NCBI GenBank assembly: GCA_002719615.1
Contig: PBHZ01000002.1
Coordinates: forward strand, 48,118-112,117
Length of the DNA stretch: 64,000 nucleotides
Reading direction: 5' to 3'
Origin: Methanobacteriota archaeon
GTDB lineage: Archaea; Thermoplasmatota; Poseidoniia; Poseidoniales; Thalassarchaeaceae
Each line of letters begins with the position of its first letter. The stretch's first letter is position 1. Under the pieces are notes generated by a model that saw only the letters and a program-made list of their open reading frames with translations, searched no databases and was not told where the DNA came from. Position numbers and translations under genes: made by a program. Positions 45,301 through 53,693 of this stretch are shown here, one piece after another.

Positions 45301-48093
45301 CCAGATGGATGGGAAGCTAGATATAAGTGCAGTTGGTCTCCTAGGAATGCAGGTATAAACCCCCTAAATGGGTCAGATTATTTGAGTAATCCAGATGGTG
45401 ATGGGTATGATGTTAATCATAATGGAGTATTAGAATTAAATGAACAATTAGTTAATTGGATGGAATATTATTTGATGTCAGATATTCTGTACCAATCTAG
45501 TACTTCTTCTGGAATATCTTATCCTGATAATTTCTCAACACAGCTATCTCATGAATCATGGGAAGGATTAGCTGACACTCCTTTTGGCGATCAATCTACT
45601 GTATTTTATTCTTTTTTGGTCGATGGTATGATTCCTTCAGACTTAGGGACATCTGATCCATTAAAGGCTGACTCCGATAGAGATGGTATGCCAGATGGTT
45701 GGGAGTTTTACCATGCTAGGTGGAGTATTTTTGATCAAAAATGGTCATTAAATCCTGTTAATGAAAAAGATAATTTAGAAGACTATGATGGAGATGGAAT
45801 GAATAATTGGGAAGAATATAACTCAATTTCAACTAATTTAAGTGAAAATGATAATTCTATATCTTCTCCTCAGTTTTTCTTAATGAGCGTCTTAGGTGAA
45901 ATAACTCCTGTCCCTTGGATAGGGGCTGAATCAGCATTATCTTTTGGAGACTTTATTTCGGAAGAACAAATAAATTTAACTGGCCTTACTACAGATCCCA
46001 ATAATCCAGATTCTGATGGCGATGGTATTTTAGATGGCATAGAATTACTATTCACTCAGTGGAACTCAACAGATCAAGTCTGGACTCTTAATCCCTTGGT
46101 CCCTGGGGATGGGTATTATGATTCTGACAATGATGGTATAACCGATATTGTAGAATTAAATATGACAAATAATAATCCTGTAAATGGCGGATTGTCTCCT
46201 TATGACGCTCCTAAATTCTGGGATGAAGCAAATTCAATAGATAATCAAGAATCGATAAATAGAATTTACAGAATAATATTTTCCAAAGAAGGTCGTGCCG
46301 ATTTGGCCATGGAGCAATTTGTAGATTGGGAGTCTGGAAAACCAGCAAAACCACTATTGGAATCAATATTTGGAATTACTGATCCTAATTCTCAAGACAC
46401 AGATAGAGATGGTATGAGTGATGGTTATGAATATTGGTTCACAGAGTGGAATCTTGAAAATAATTCATGGTCTATGAATCCGTTAACTGATTACGATGTA
46501 AATTTTGACTCTGATCAAGATTCTTTTGATTGTAATGGAGATGGTGAAATATCTGATTCAGAATCTTTCGATAATTTGGCGGAATACGATTCAAGAATAT
46601 ATGGCAAGAGACTTGCAATAGATACTATTCCAAATGGTTCTGGTCTTATTTCATATGGTTCGGATGCAATTACTGCTCAAATTGAAGAGAATGGACTCTC
46701 TCATTCGGCTGCGAAAAGTATTCTATACACTTTGTTTTCTTCGAAGAGTATTTCTTCATCAGAAAAAATTGGTCTGATAAATGAGGTTGATCCTAATAAT
46801 TTCAATATAAGTTTGGCAGGTATTAGTGACCCAAATGATGCCGATTCAGATAGAGACGGCATGCCAGATGGTTGGGAGTACTGTTATTCTATTTATGGTG
46901 AATTTTTACCTGTAAATGCTTATCGCTGGTCATTGAACCCACTAAACCCATTGGATATCTCTTATGATCCTGATTCAGATGGGTGGTATGATAGATCGTT
47001 CGATGATACTCCTGCAACCCAAGGAAAATGGGTCGATCGACAATTTATCCAAGATTCTGATGAAAATCAGCTGGACTCCGGAGTTTTAGAGTTATATTTC
47101 AATAATTTAATGGAATATGAAAATGGTACTCATCCTCTAGATGATGATTCAGATGATGATTCAATTATCATGATTCCGATTTTTGAGAATGGTTTTGTAA
47201 CAAATTATATCAGAGACAGTAGTCTTTCTGATGGGCGTGAAATTTTCAAATATGGAACAAACCCACTTGATAATGATACTGATGGTGATATGATGCCAGA
47301 TTTTTATGAATATTCAAGAGGATGGAATGAGACTAATGATAATTGGTCCTCTTATCTACAAATTGCTGTGGAATGGTATCAAGTATCTTCTACCAATTGG
47401 AAACCAGTAGATGTCTCAAAAGGTTACATTTCTAGGCCTTCTTTAAACTGGACATGGTTTACTCACGACCCGACTAATCCAAATGATGCGGGCCAAGATG
47501 CAGATAATGATGGAGATTGGGTCTGTTCTTCTGGCTCGTGTATTTATCAACCATATACTAACTTCCAAGAGTATTATGCAACAGTTAATGCGACCCTTTC
47601 CTCACCTTCTCTTGTTCGTGCCGCTAATTTATATGATTGTTCAGGAAATATTGTAGAAGAATGGTGGCAACTCAGAGAATCCTTGCTAGGAACTTGCTCG
47701 GGGAATACTGCAATTTCTACCAATTATTTACGTATGAATAGAATTAGTGAAACTGATTCTCTTTATGCTTTAGTGATTAATGACAATGACGAAAACTATG
47801 AAATTATTAATGCATCCGATGATATAATTCTAACAAATGGAGCTTGGACAGATCAATACAATAGATTTGCTGGCGATCAGTACCATCTACCAAATATCGG
47901 ACTTGGTGAATATGTATTTGGCTGGTGGAATCTAGATTTAGATGGAGACATGATTGCCGAAGGAACAGATCCAAAAAATTGGGACACTGATGGAGACTGG
48001 CTTAATGACTATTTTGAAATTAATGATGATTTATTAGACGGAATTAGAGGAAACAGTGGCTCACCAATAAGATATGATGATAGAACAACATAG
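42385..48093 (+). CDS. Secreted TSP3-repeat protein with internal beta-propeller
   Basis: 1902 aa with a signal peptide (about 1-28, LLLSFLMLASLAF). About thirteen calcium-binding TSP3-like units (DSDRDGMPDGWE type) are spread along the chain from about residue 48 to 1880, separated by 60-150 residues rather than in tight tandem. A region at about 385-728 has six strand repeats such as RLLVGSKYGITVI, LFFGTNKGLHTI, LFVGTDSGLIAW and LWLGMSGGLYLV, which I read as a six- or seven-bladed beta-propeller. There is no C-terminal membrane helix, unlike the other large surface proteins here, so it is probably released or held by partners. GGTGA precedes the ATG. No enzymatic motif recognised. Confidence 0.8.
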   Translation: MRRKQISALLLSFLMLASLAFVSQTRPQSSVSSIDPNVAEGGDPPITDQDGDLIPDMHEFIFSEDINLQINTFNLIIEGLDSYNATDNVTDRDKDGASALMEYCWPFTLDACLDSEKRNSLTGKSPEESISGLREYLDPRIADTDGDGLPDGYEIYMCTNGGVGSINPLTNAWDCLYFDPLDPKDLVDDFDRCEIDFTWGCGDGFDFNKDGIIDIGERFTNTEEYLYGSPEDWVTERDGLWCVGDIQGLSPSCQTEVQRATLDDGWLGTDPRFADSDYYVWSDFEALELTSLGDGIPDGWEAYNGLDPRNSSDAITDLDSDGWDENRDGYITPDITISTSHWGEEFSNYEEYLVDSDSGFGVIPGVTGARINSADGELISLNYKSDVEFVDTSIHKIIADSQRDRLLVGSKYGITVIDPFRNTSSLFPLEHGTEMNVMEKYELGEKSYLFFGTNKGLHTIQLDNGLPVTESEKVFTLDSIEIITKLQTQSDNLNLLIASDTKIWTIQLSEDFEDSVEDVKIDYLTKVSNLINHENASITTSVHVEMQGRIPILFVGTDSGLIAWNTTDGTNSIGNPYWVFNRTNAEYFINENIYDPTATPRVNILQKEENDGATPGLWLGMSGGLYLVELDIITSQPTEAFNSDRMLNIENILDGANDIRSVFSYQGMVIIGSSYGSWCLEGNAQDGILGMYLNQTRIPGLVTSFAMIENQGQEWIFAGISPGKYMNIASLNPLSNDSDLDGMNDGWEFINGLDPTDPFDAARDPDYDGVRYFTEEGVLFDRLWTNLDEYRFSSISDSGVNSTDPRQMDSDGDGLTDGEEYWGWFTDSTIFECHYINKNYICDEETGIDALKVHMEGWLGSGTGGGTDGPTDPTNPDSDGDGMPDGWEIENRRWIGDTYTGGNSWSLDPRNPLDADQDADGDGLSNLCEYKWSNLLDLTLREGLDSHGESAEAALNWSRTDPNSIDSDGDTIPDGWEARYKCSWSPRNAGINPLNGSDYLSNPDGDGYDVNHNGVLELNEQLVNWMEYYLMSDILYQSSTSSGISYPDNFSTQLSHESWEGLADTPFGDQSTVFYSFLVDGMIPSDLGTSDPLKADSDRDGMPDGWEFYHARWSIFDQKWSLNPVNEKDNLEDYDGDGMNNWEEYNSISTNLSENDNSISSPQFFLMSVLGEITPVPWIGAESALSFGDFISEEQINLTGLTTDPNNPDSDGDGILDGIELLFTQWNSTDQVWTLNPLVPGDGYYDSDNDGITDIVELNMTNNNPVNGGLSPYDAPKFWDEANSIDNQESINRIYRIIFSKEGRADLAMEQFVDWESGKPAKPLLESIFGITDPNSQDTDRDGMSDGYEYWFTEWNLENNSWSMNPLTDYDVNFDSDQDSFDCNGDGEISDSESFDNLAEYDSRIYGKRLAIDTIPNGSGLISYGSDAITAQIEENGLSHSAAKSILYTLFSSKSISSSEKIGLINEVDPNNFNISLAGISDPNDADSDRDGMPDGWEYCYSIYGEFLPVNAYRWSLNPLNPLDISYDPDSDGWYDRSFDDTPATQGKWVDRQFIQDSDENQLDSGVLELYFNNLMEYENGTHPLDDDSDDDSIIMIPIFENGFVTNYIRDSSLSDGREIFKYGTNPLDNDTDGDMMPDFYEYSRGWNETNDNWSSYLQIAVEWYQVSSTNWKPVDVSKGYISRPSLNWTWFTHDPTNPNDAGQDADNDGDWVCSSGSCIYQPYTNFQEYYATVNATLSSPSLVRAANLYDCSGNIVEEWWQLRESLLGTCSGNTAISTNYLRMNRISETDSLYALVINDNDENYEIINASDDIILTNGAWTDQYNRFAGDQYHLPNIGLGEYVFGWWNLDLDGDMIAEGTDPKNWDTDGDWLNDYFEINDDLLDGIRGNSGSPIRYDDRTT

Positions 48094-48129
48094 TGTCTAG
48101 TTAATTTGTGGATATGAGGTGGGGTAGTT

Positions 48130-48603
48130 ATGTCTGAAGACAATCACGGAATTCCGAACATTGATTCTCCGGTTGAAGATAAATTATTATTCCTTCAGGA
48201 AAATATGGTTAACTTTGTTAATCAATATAACCTTCCATTGGTGGAGGTTTCTTTAGTACTATCTAAATATATTAAAATTCTATCTAAATCCTTGGAATCT
48301 GAGGCAAAAAAAGAAAATGAGACTATACCAGACTCAATAATGTCTCCTTTTCCAGTAAAAGATTCCACTCAGCCATCTATTATTTCCTCATTCCCATTGG
48401 AAACTATACTGGAAAACGTCGACAGAGATAGGATGGATATTTTTGATACCATTATTAGAACAGTCATTAATTCTACTGAACTCCCCTTCATAAATGCTAT
48501 TACATTACTAAGAGACTGGGAATCCATAACTCGTAACCAATTGTCTCAATCTACTAAGCCAGGACATCTTTTCAGCCCTATTGAATTACCTGAAGACTTT
48601 TAA
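48130..48603 (+). CDS. Hypothetical helical protein with an internal duplication
   Basis: 157 aa, soluble, not recognised. Two helical segments look like copies of each other: VNQYNLPLVEVSLVLSKYI (about 35-53) and INSTELPFINAITLLRDWE (about 116-134); both have N-x-x-x-LP then a leucine-rich amphipathic helix. A Ser/Pro-rich linker joins them. GAGGTGGGG gives a strong ribosome site. It starts 36 nt after the TSP3/propeller gene and may be co-transcribed with it. Its stop overlaps the stop of the convergent small membrane protein. Confidence 0.65.
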   Translation: MSEDNHGIPNIDSPVEDKLLFLQENMVNFVNQYNLPLVEVSLVLSKYIKILSKSLESEAKKENETIPDSIMSPFPVKDSTQPSIISSFPLETILENVDRDRMDIFDTIIRTVINSTELPFINAITLLRDWESITRNQLSQSTKPGHLFSPIELPEDF

Positions 48604-48932
48604 CTCTTAGAAATATTTTTTAAAGCAATTATTTTATTTGAGAACCACCATGAATCTATAATTGACCAGATGTATAGTATTGGCCAAAGTAGTACAGTTA
48701 ATATCAATGGTAATTGTATTAGAGTCCAACCAAATGCTTTGTTATGATGGCCATTGAAATGTTGGCCTAGATAAACGAAGGGAACTAGTGAAACAAGTAC
48801 GGAAAAAATAGGTCTAAAAGCCCCCCAAGGGCCAACTCCCCCACTCAATTCATGCCATATTACCCTCATTACACCTAGACGACTGACATCCTCATCTTCG
48901 GTTTCAACGGTGACTGCGTATTCCTCTGCCAC
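48600..48932 (-). CDS. Small membrane protein, two predicted helices
   Basis: 110 aa, unrecognised. An acidic N-terminus is followed by two hydrophobic segments (about 42-58 IFSVLVSLVPFVYLGQ and 71-92 LIQLPLILTVLLWPILYIWSI), then a short basic tail. The phrase GQHFNGHHNKAFGW between the helices puts three histidines near the membrane face. Its stop overlaps that of the convergent 157-aa gene; the UPF0201 gene lies 61 nt upstream on the same strand. Confidence 0.6.
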   Translation of the reverse strand: MAEEYAVTVETEDEDVSRLGVMRVIWHELSGGVGPWGAFRPIFSVLVSLVPFVYLGQHFNGHHNKAFGWTLIQLPLILTVLLWPILYIWSIIDSWWFSNKIIALKNISKS

Positions 48933-48993
48933 ATCAAAGCCTACAAGTCTTCAGCAATCAATTTAACGTAATAAAAACATACTAATGAGTCAT

Positions 48994-49518
48994 TCACTCT
49001 TCTTCCCATGATGTCGAAATAGTCGGATTGCCAAATTTATCAAACCACTCCACTGGTTCACCTCTTCTATTCATGGCTAAATCATCTTTAACTTGTCGAG
49101 GAATTTCCTCTCTGCCAGGATGCCAAGTTTCATCCTCAAGCCATATTTCTAAGTTTTCTTTTTCTATTTCGATATCCATTGTTCCTCCCAACGGTTTTTC
49201 ATCAATTACAAATGATACTTTACCCTTTATTGCAGCTTGCCTAGATATTGAGAAACTTGTCTTATTAACATTGATATTCATAGTCATTGCATCAAAAGCT
49301 GTGTCTAGTATCCTCTGAGAAGTGATAGATTGCATGAAAATATCTATTGAATCAGAATTACCACTTACCTCAATAGTTTCTCTTTTAGTAGGAAAAAGCT
49401 CCTTTTTTAGGATTTTATTAGGTTTCCAATCTGGAAATATATTATTTATGGAACAAATGACTTTCTCTGCATCTTCGTGTGGTTGAATTTTTGTAGAGAC
49501 TTTTATCGTGTATGCCAT
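48994..49518 (-). CDS. UPF0201 (DUF54) family protein
   Basis: 174 aa from the ATG at 49518. The first 130 residues match the archaeal UPF0201 pattern: VSTKIQPHEDAEKVICSINNIFPDW, then ITSQRILDTAFD and FSISRQAAIKGKVSFV. Family members are small archaeal proteins related to an RNA-binding fold, function unproven. About 50 extra C-terminal residues (WLEDETWHPGREEIP...) are not usual for the family. The frame is open to 49536, but the ATAATATG box at 49542-49549 is centred about 27 nt before 49518, which supports a leaderless start there and matches where the family sequence begins. Confidence 0.8.
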   Translation of the reverse strand: MAYTIKVSTKIQPHEDAEKVICSINNIFPDWKPNKILKKELFPTKRETIEVSGNSDSIDIFMQSITSQRILDTAFDAMTMNINVNKTSFSISRQAAIKGKVSFVIDEKPLGGTMDIEIEKENLEIWLEDETWHPGREEIPRQVKDDLAMNRRGEPVEWFDKFGNPTISTSWEEE

Positions 49519-49541
49519 GATAATACCAGAAGGCATTAGGC

Positions 49542-49549
49542 CATATTAT
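49542..49549 (-). promoter_or_regulatory. TATA-like box of the UPF0201 gene
   Basis: ATAATATG on the minus strand, centred about 27 nt before the ATG at 49518; it decides the start as leaderless. Confidence 0.5.
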
Positions 49550-49607
49550 TATCTATCAAGGCCACATTTACGCGAATACTTCAAACCATAAATTATGAGG
49601 CAGGTCT

Positions 49608-50336
49608 ATGGCAGAACGTTCATCCTTAATGTCCCTCGCTCTTTTATTGGCGCCAATTTTCTGTCTAACTGCTTTGAGAACTATCTTACCTGCTTTAGAT
49701 GGAGTACTTTCAGATGACACGTTGTCAAAATTATTTGCATATGGTTTTTCACTATTTGTAGGTTTTTTGATGGTTCTAAAATACAATATTATCGAAGATC
49801 ATGAATATCATCGCTCAAAAGCAATACGTAAACTTTCGAACTCGTATAAATTAGAGGACAAAGGATTATGGGAAGATAGTGATTCCACAATAAGAGAGTT
49901 AGAACTGAAAGCCAAGAGCAATTTCAAAGGTAAGAATGCTTTAAAATCTGAAAAGTTAATGAAGGGACAGATTGGAAATATCAATAATGAAAAATATGAT
50001 GATAATTCACTGAACTATTTTGAAAAAAATCTAGAAATATTGCCTGATAAAGAAATTTTTGAAGAAAATGATCATGGAGATACAAAAACAACTTTATTTT
50101 CAAAATTCAAATCAATATTGGATAAGGTTATTGATAATGCTGCATTAAGAGAGATAGACAAAAGTAAAAATAATATCAAACCGAAATTATATTCAGAACC
50201 TGATATTGCCCTAGATGATAAATGGAATACATCAGGGTTAAAGAGAATCAACAAAGTAGTAACATGTAATTCTTGTCATTCGTTGAATGATGGGGAAACA
50301 AATTATTGCGGAGCTTGTGGTAATTATCTTTCTTGA
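49608..50336 (+). CDS. Membrane protein with C-terminal zinc ribbon
   Basis: 242 aa, unrecognised as a whole. Two membrane helices near the N-terminus (about 5-23 and 40-60) are followed by a long charged, lysine-rich and probably flexible cytoplasmic region (about 70-215). A C-terminal zinc ribbon ends the chain: CNSCHSLNDGETNYCGACG, with two CxxC pairs spaced 11 residues apart. This zinc-ribbon-on-a-membrane-anchor layout is seen in many archaeal proteins of unknown role. The gene is divergent from UPF0201 and ends 49 nt before the dnaJ start. Confidence 0.7.
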   Translation: MAERSSLMSLALLLAPIFCLTALRTILPALDGVLSDDTLSKLFAYGFSLFVGFLMVLKYNIIEDHEYHRSKAIRKLSNSYKLEDKGLWEDSDSTIRELELKAKSNFKGKNALKSEKLMKGQIGNINNEKYDDNSLNYFEKNLEILPDKEIFEENDHGDTKTTLFSKFKSILDKVIDNAALREIDKSKNNIKPKLYSEPDIALDDKWNTSGLKRINKVVTCNSCHSLNDGETNYCGACGNYLS

Positions 50337-50385
50337 AAAGGGAACGGTTGAAAAAAGTCGGTGTTTAGGAGAGGTTGGGATTCAT

Positions 50386-51531
50386 ATGGTAGATAAGCGT
50401 GATTACTATGAAATTCTTGGTATTTCCAAGGAATCTAGTGAATCCGAAATCAAAAAAGCATTTCGGAGTCTTGCTAGGAAATTCCATCCTGATAAAAATC
50501 CTGATGACCCCAGTGCTGAAAATAAGTTCAAGGAGATTCAAGAAGCATATGCTATTCTATCAAATCCAGAAGAAAGACGAAAATATGACACCTATGGACA
50601 CAACAGGCCTGGAGGTTCTCCATTTGGCCCAGGAGGCTTTCAAGGAGTCAATATCAATATCGATGATTTATTTGGAGGGGGCTTTGAGAGTATTTTTGGA
50701 CAAATTTTTGGTAACTCCCGATCCAACAATCGTAGAAAAAAAGGAGGTGATTTACTTGTCAGGCATACAGTTCCATTTCAATCTGTATATGATGGACTCG
50801 AGGATGAACTAGAAATTGAAGCCTTAACGTCATGTAACAATTGTAATGGTAGTGGTTCCAGAGATCCTAATGGCACCAGATCCTGTCCATCTTGTAACGG
50901 AAGAGGAAGAGTTCAAAGAATAGAAAGAGTAGGTCCTTTTGCACAACAAGTGGTTTCTGATTGTCCATCTTGTAATGCATTAGGAACTATAGTAACTAAC
51001 CCTTGTAAAACCTGTAATGGCGCTGGGAACTCTTATCAAAATAAAAAAATAAAATTTTCTGTCCCTCCCGGAATTGCATCAGGAAATAGAATAAAAATTT
51101 CTGGCCAAGGAGAACCCCCTCGAGGCAACATCGGAGAAAATGGAAACTTATTTATTGAGATAGAAGTTTTAGATCACCCATGGTTTGAAAGAGATGGAGC
51201 AGATATTTTAATGGCGTTACCTGTTAATTATGCAGATCTACTATTGGGAACTACCGTTACAATACCTCATATTGATGGTAAAGAACTCCAAATAAAAATA
51301 CCTCCAAATTCCAAACCTGGAGATACAATAGCATTACCAAGACGTGGTTTGCCACACATGAGATCAAGTAGAGGAAGAGGATCAGTTACCGTATTGTTGA
51401 AACTAGAAATTCCAAAAAAGATTTCTAGGTCTTTAAAAAATAAATTAAAAGAATTAAAATCTGATATTAGTAACTCTCAATCTCTCGAAGATAGTATAAT
51501 TGAAGAGGCCAATAATCGTAGAGGAAAATAA
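50386..51531 (+). CDS. dnaJ: DnaJ (Hsp40) co-chaperone
   Basis: 381 aa. It stimulates the ATPase of DnaK and binds unfolded proteins. Order: J domain with HPD at 34-36, Gly/Phe-rich region (about 74-105), a cysteine-rich zinc domain with four CxxC motifs, and two C-terminal substrate-binding beta domains with VPPGIASGNRIKISGQGEP. Motifs 1, 2 and 4 are CNNCNGSG, CPSCNGRG and CKTCNGAG; motif 3 is CPSCNALG, lacking the usual GxG. I chose the ATG at 50386 because MVDKRDYYEILGI is the canonical start and GAGGTTGGG precedes it; the frame is open 33 codons further upstream. dnaK and grpE are not in this window. Bacterial-type DnaJ in archaea is generally regarded as acquired. Confidence 0.96.
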   Translation: MVDKRDYYEILGISKESSESEIKKAFRSLARKFHPDKNPDDPSAENKFKEIQEAYAILSNPEERRKYDTYGHNRPGGSPFGPGGFQGVNINIDDLFGGGFESIFGQIFGNSRSNNRRKKGGDLLVRHTVPFQSVYDGLEDELEIEALTSCNNCNGSGSRDPNGTRSCPSCNGRGRVQRIERVGPFAQQVVSDCPSCNALGTIVTNPCKTCNGAGNSYQNKKIKFSVPPGIASGNRIKISGQGEPPRGNIGENGNLFIEIEVLDHPWFERDGADILMALPVNYADLLLGTTVTIPHIDGKELQIKIPPNSKPGDTIALPRRGLPHMRSSRGRGSVTVLLKLEIPKKISRSLKNKLKELKSDISNSQSLEDSIIEEANNRRGK

Positions 51532-53631
51532 CTATTCTTCTTCCCAATTTATTGTTTTATTTGAAGCGGCTGCAACAGATTCTCCATTTACTAATCCAGA
51601 AATTTGAAAATTCATATTTGTTGGTTTATTTTTCAATCCAATCTTTAGGAAAAGATTACTTTTGGGTTTTAGACTATCCAAATAAATTTCATCTTCTTGA
51701 AAAATCTTTTCTGGAGCAATAGTATCTATTCTTACCATTTCTCCCTCGGATGAATATATTCTAATTGCTGCCAAATTCCATGCGTGCCTGTTTATCTTAA
51801 TCCCAAGTAAAATATCTAAATTGCTTATCTTCCATAGGTATATCTCTAGATTATCTGTAATATGCCTGAGGGCGGGTTTACCCCATTCTTGTATCACCGA
51901 ATCCCATGGACTATCTCCAAGTTGATGTAATGATGAAAGAATTATTTCTTTATCTATTTTTTTTTCTATCCTATCCTTTAATTTATTCAACATTATTAAT
52001 TCATGTTGCTCAATATGCATACTATTCTTATCGCCCTTAAATAAAGTATTTCTATTCCACCAAATTACAATAATCATTGGCGTTAGAAACATCACTCCAG
52101 CAATTATATAGAAGTTGGTAAACAATCTAGATAAATCTTCTAATTCTCTATTCTCAATCTGGTATTGTCTAATTTCTGGTGCTTTGAAATGATAATTTAT
52201 GAGTTCCGAGCTACTATTATTTTTTTCAATTCGAATTGCATGAATTCCTTGTGGAGCAATTATCAAAGTCTGATCAGTAGAATTAATTATCGCTCCACTA
52301 GTTTGATTCAGTATTAAAATTTTGAAACTTACTCCTCCTCCAGTATTATTGAAATAAACCTTTGAACCATTCTCATCTGTAACTTCAAAGGCAAAAATAT
52401 CTATGTAATCCTGAATCCCTAAATTTCCAGAATATTCTCCCATTCCTGAATCTACTAATTCCCAACGTTCGTCCCTTGTTTCTGGTTGCCAGATAAAATC
52501 GGGAGCATCTCCTAAACTCTTCCCATCTCCGTAATAATCAGTGTTTATTCTTATCGACCATGGTTGTGTAAAATTCGATTTTATTCTAAACTCGATTGAG
52601 ATTGTCAAATATGTCGAATTTATTGTTTCAGGACAAGAACTTATATTTTCTAAATATTTCATTTCAACAGAATTTATTTCATGAATAATGATATCCAATA
52701 TGAAATCATTAGGAAAATGACAAATGGGCTTTATAGACATCTTAGAACCTAGTTCTATTAGTACAGAATCACCTTCTGTATCTGAAGCAGCAATGTGTCC
52801 ATGATAAGTATCGTTGAACACTAAGGCATCCCCATGTGTCCATGGATTTGTCAACTCCCTCAAGTCTAAGGATTCTCTATTTGCATCATATCTTACAATT
52901 TCGAATTCATATGTAGAATATTCCGATTCAACCGATGAAATCACTCTTAGCCATAGTTCACCTTCTGGATATTCAAAAAAGTATTCAGTATCATGCCCAG
53001 AAATTATGCTTCCTATTCGCTCTTTTATTTCATTATTCCTCATCCATATTTCTATTTCCATTCCACTAGAAGATCTAAAATTTGGTAATAATAACACATC
53101 TCCTTCATTTCCTACTATCCTTACCGCATCCTTGTCATTAGGGGATTCTAAAGCGCCAGCAAAAACAACTCCTTCTGTCTCAAGATTGTTTGATTGGCAA
53201 CGATTCATTTGGCATGGTGAAAATGTTTCTATCTCTTCGAAATCTTCTTGTTGACTCGGAGAAGGTACTATGTCGGGCAAATCACCTTTCTCGCTCCATA
53301 TTTCGCTACTAATTATGGAGTCAAATTTAATCAATTCTTTACTAATACCCTCTTCTAATAGTAATTGCCATGAAATATTTCCTTCAACTACTCCCTCCCA
53401 TTCTACACTGTGTGGATCTGAATTTGTATGAATTAAACCACTATTATTTACGATTAATTCCATCCCTTGACATGCAGTTTGTTCACAATTATATTCTATC
53501 CAAACAGGACCAGTCGTATTTATCGAATCACTAAAAATTTCTATCTTTTCTTCACTTTGGGCATTCACTCCTACTAAAGTATATGATATTGCTAAAATAA
53601 TAGTCAAAACACACGCCGCTACTCTTCTCAC
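51532..53631 (-). CDS. C-terminally anchored surface protein with cytoplasmic domain
   Basis: 699 aa with a signal peptide (about 1-25, VLTIILAISYTLVGVNAQ) and a beta-rich ectodomain (about 26-500). One region (about 150-255, ESPNDKDAVRIVG... EGELWLRV) resembles a pre-peptidase C-terminal (PPC) beta-sandwich, but the match is weak. One membrane helix (about 503-525) is followed by an unusually long cytoplasmic part of about 175 residues with no recognised fold. No catalytic motif seen. It is divergent from arcS and convergent with dnaJ, whose stop codon touches its own. Confidence 0.7.
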   Translation of the reverse strand: MRRVAACVLTIILAISYTLVGVNAQSEEKIEIFSDSINTTGPVWIEYNCEQTACQGMELIVNNSGLIHTNSDPHSVEWEGVVEGNISWQLLLEEGISKELIKFDSIISSEIWSEKGDLPDIVPSPSQQEDFEEIETFSPCQMNRCQSNNLETEGVVFAGALESPNDKDAVRIVGNEGDVLLLPNFRSSSGMEIEIWMRNNEIKERIGSIISGHDTEYFFEYPEGELWLRVISSVESEYSTYEFEIVRYDANRESLDLRELTNPWTHGDALVFNDTYHGHIAASDTEGDSVLIELGSKMSIKPICHFPNDFILDIIIHEINSVEMKYLENISSCPETINSTYLTISIEFRIKSNFTQPWSIRINTDYYGDGKSLGDAPDFIWQPETRDERWELVDSGMGEYSGNLGIQDYIDIFAFEVTDENGSKVYFNNTGGGVSFKILILNQTSGAIINSTDQTLIIAPQGIHAIRIEKNNSSSELINYHFKAPEIRQYQIENRELEDLSRLFTNFYIIAGVMFLTPMIIVIWWNRNTLFKGDKNSMHIEQHELIMLNKLKDRIEKKIDKEIILSSLHQLGDSPWDSVIQEWGKPALRHITDNLEIYLWKISNLDILLGIKINRHAWNLAAIRIYSSEGEMVRIDTIAPEKIFQEDEIYLDSLKPKSNLFLKIGLKNKPTNMNFQISGLVNGESVAAASNKTINWEEE

Positions 53632-53693
53632 GTTTTATCGAAAGACTCTTTACATTAGAATCCTTCAAGCGAAATGTATCACTCGTAGTTAAT

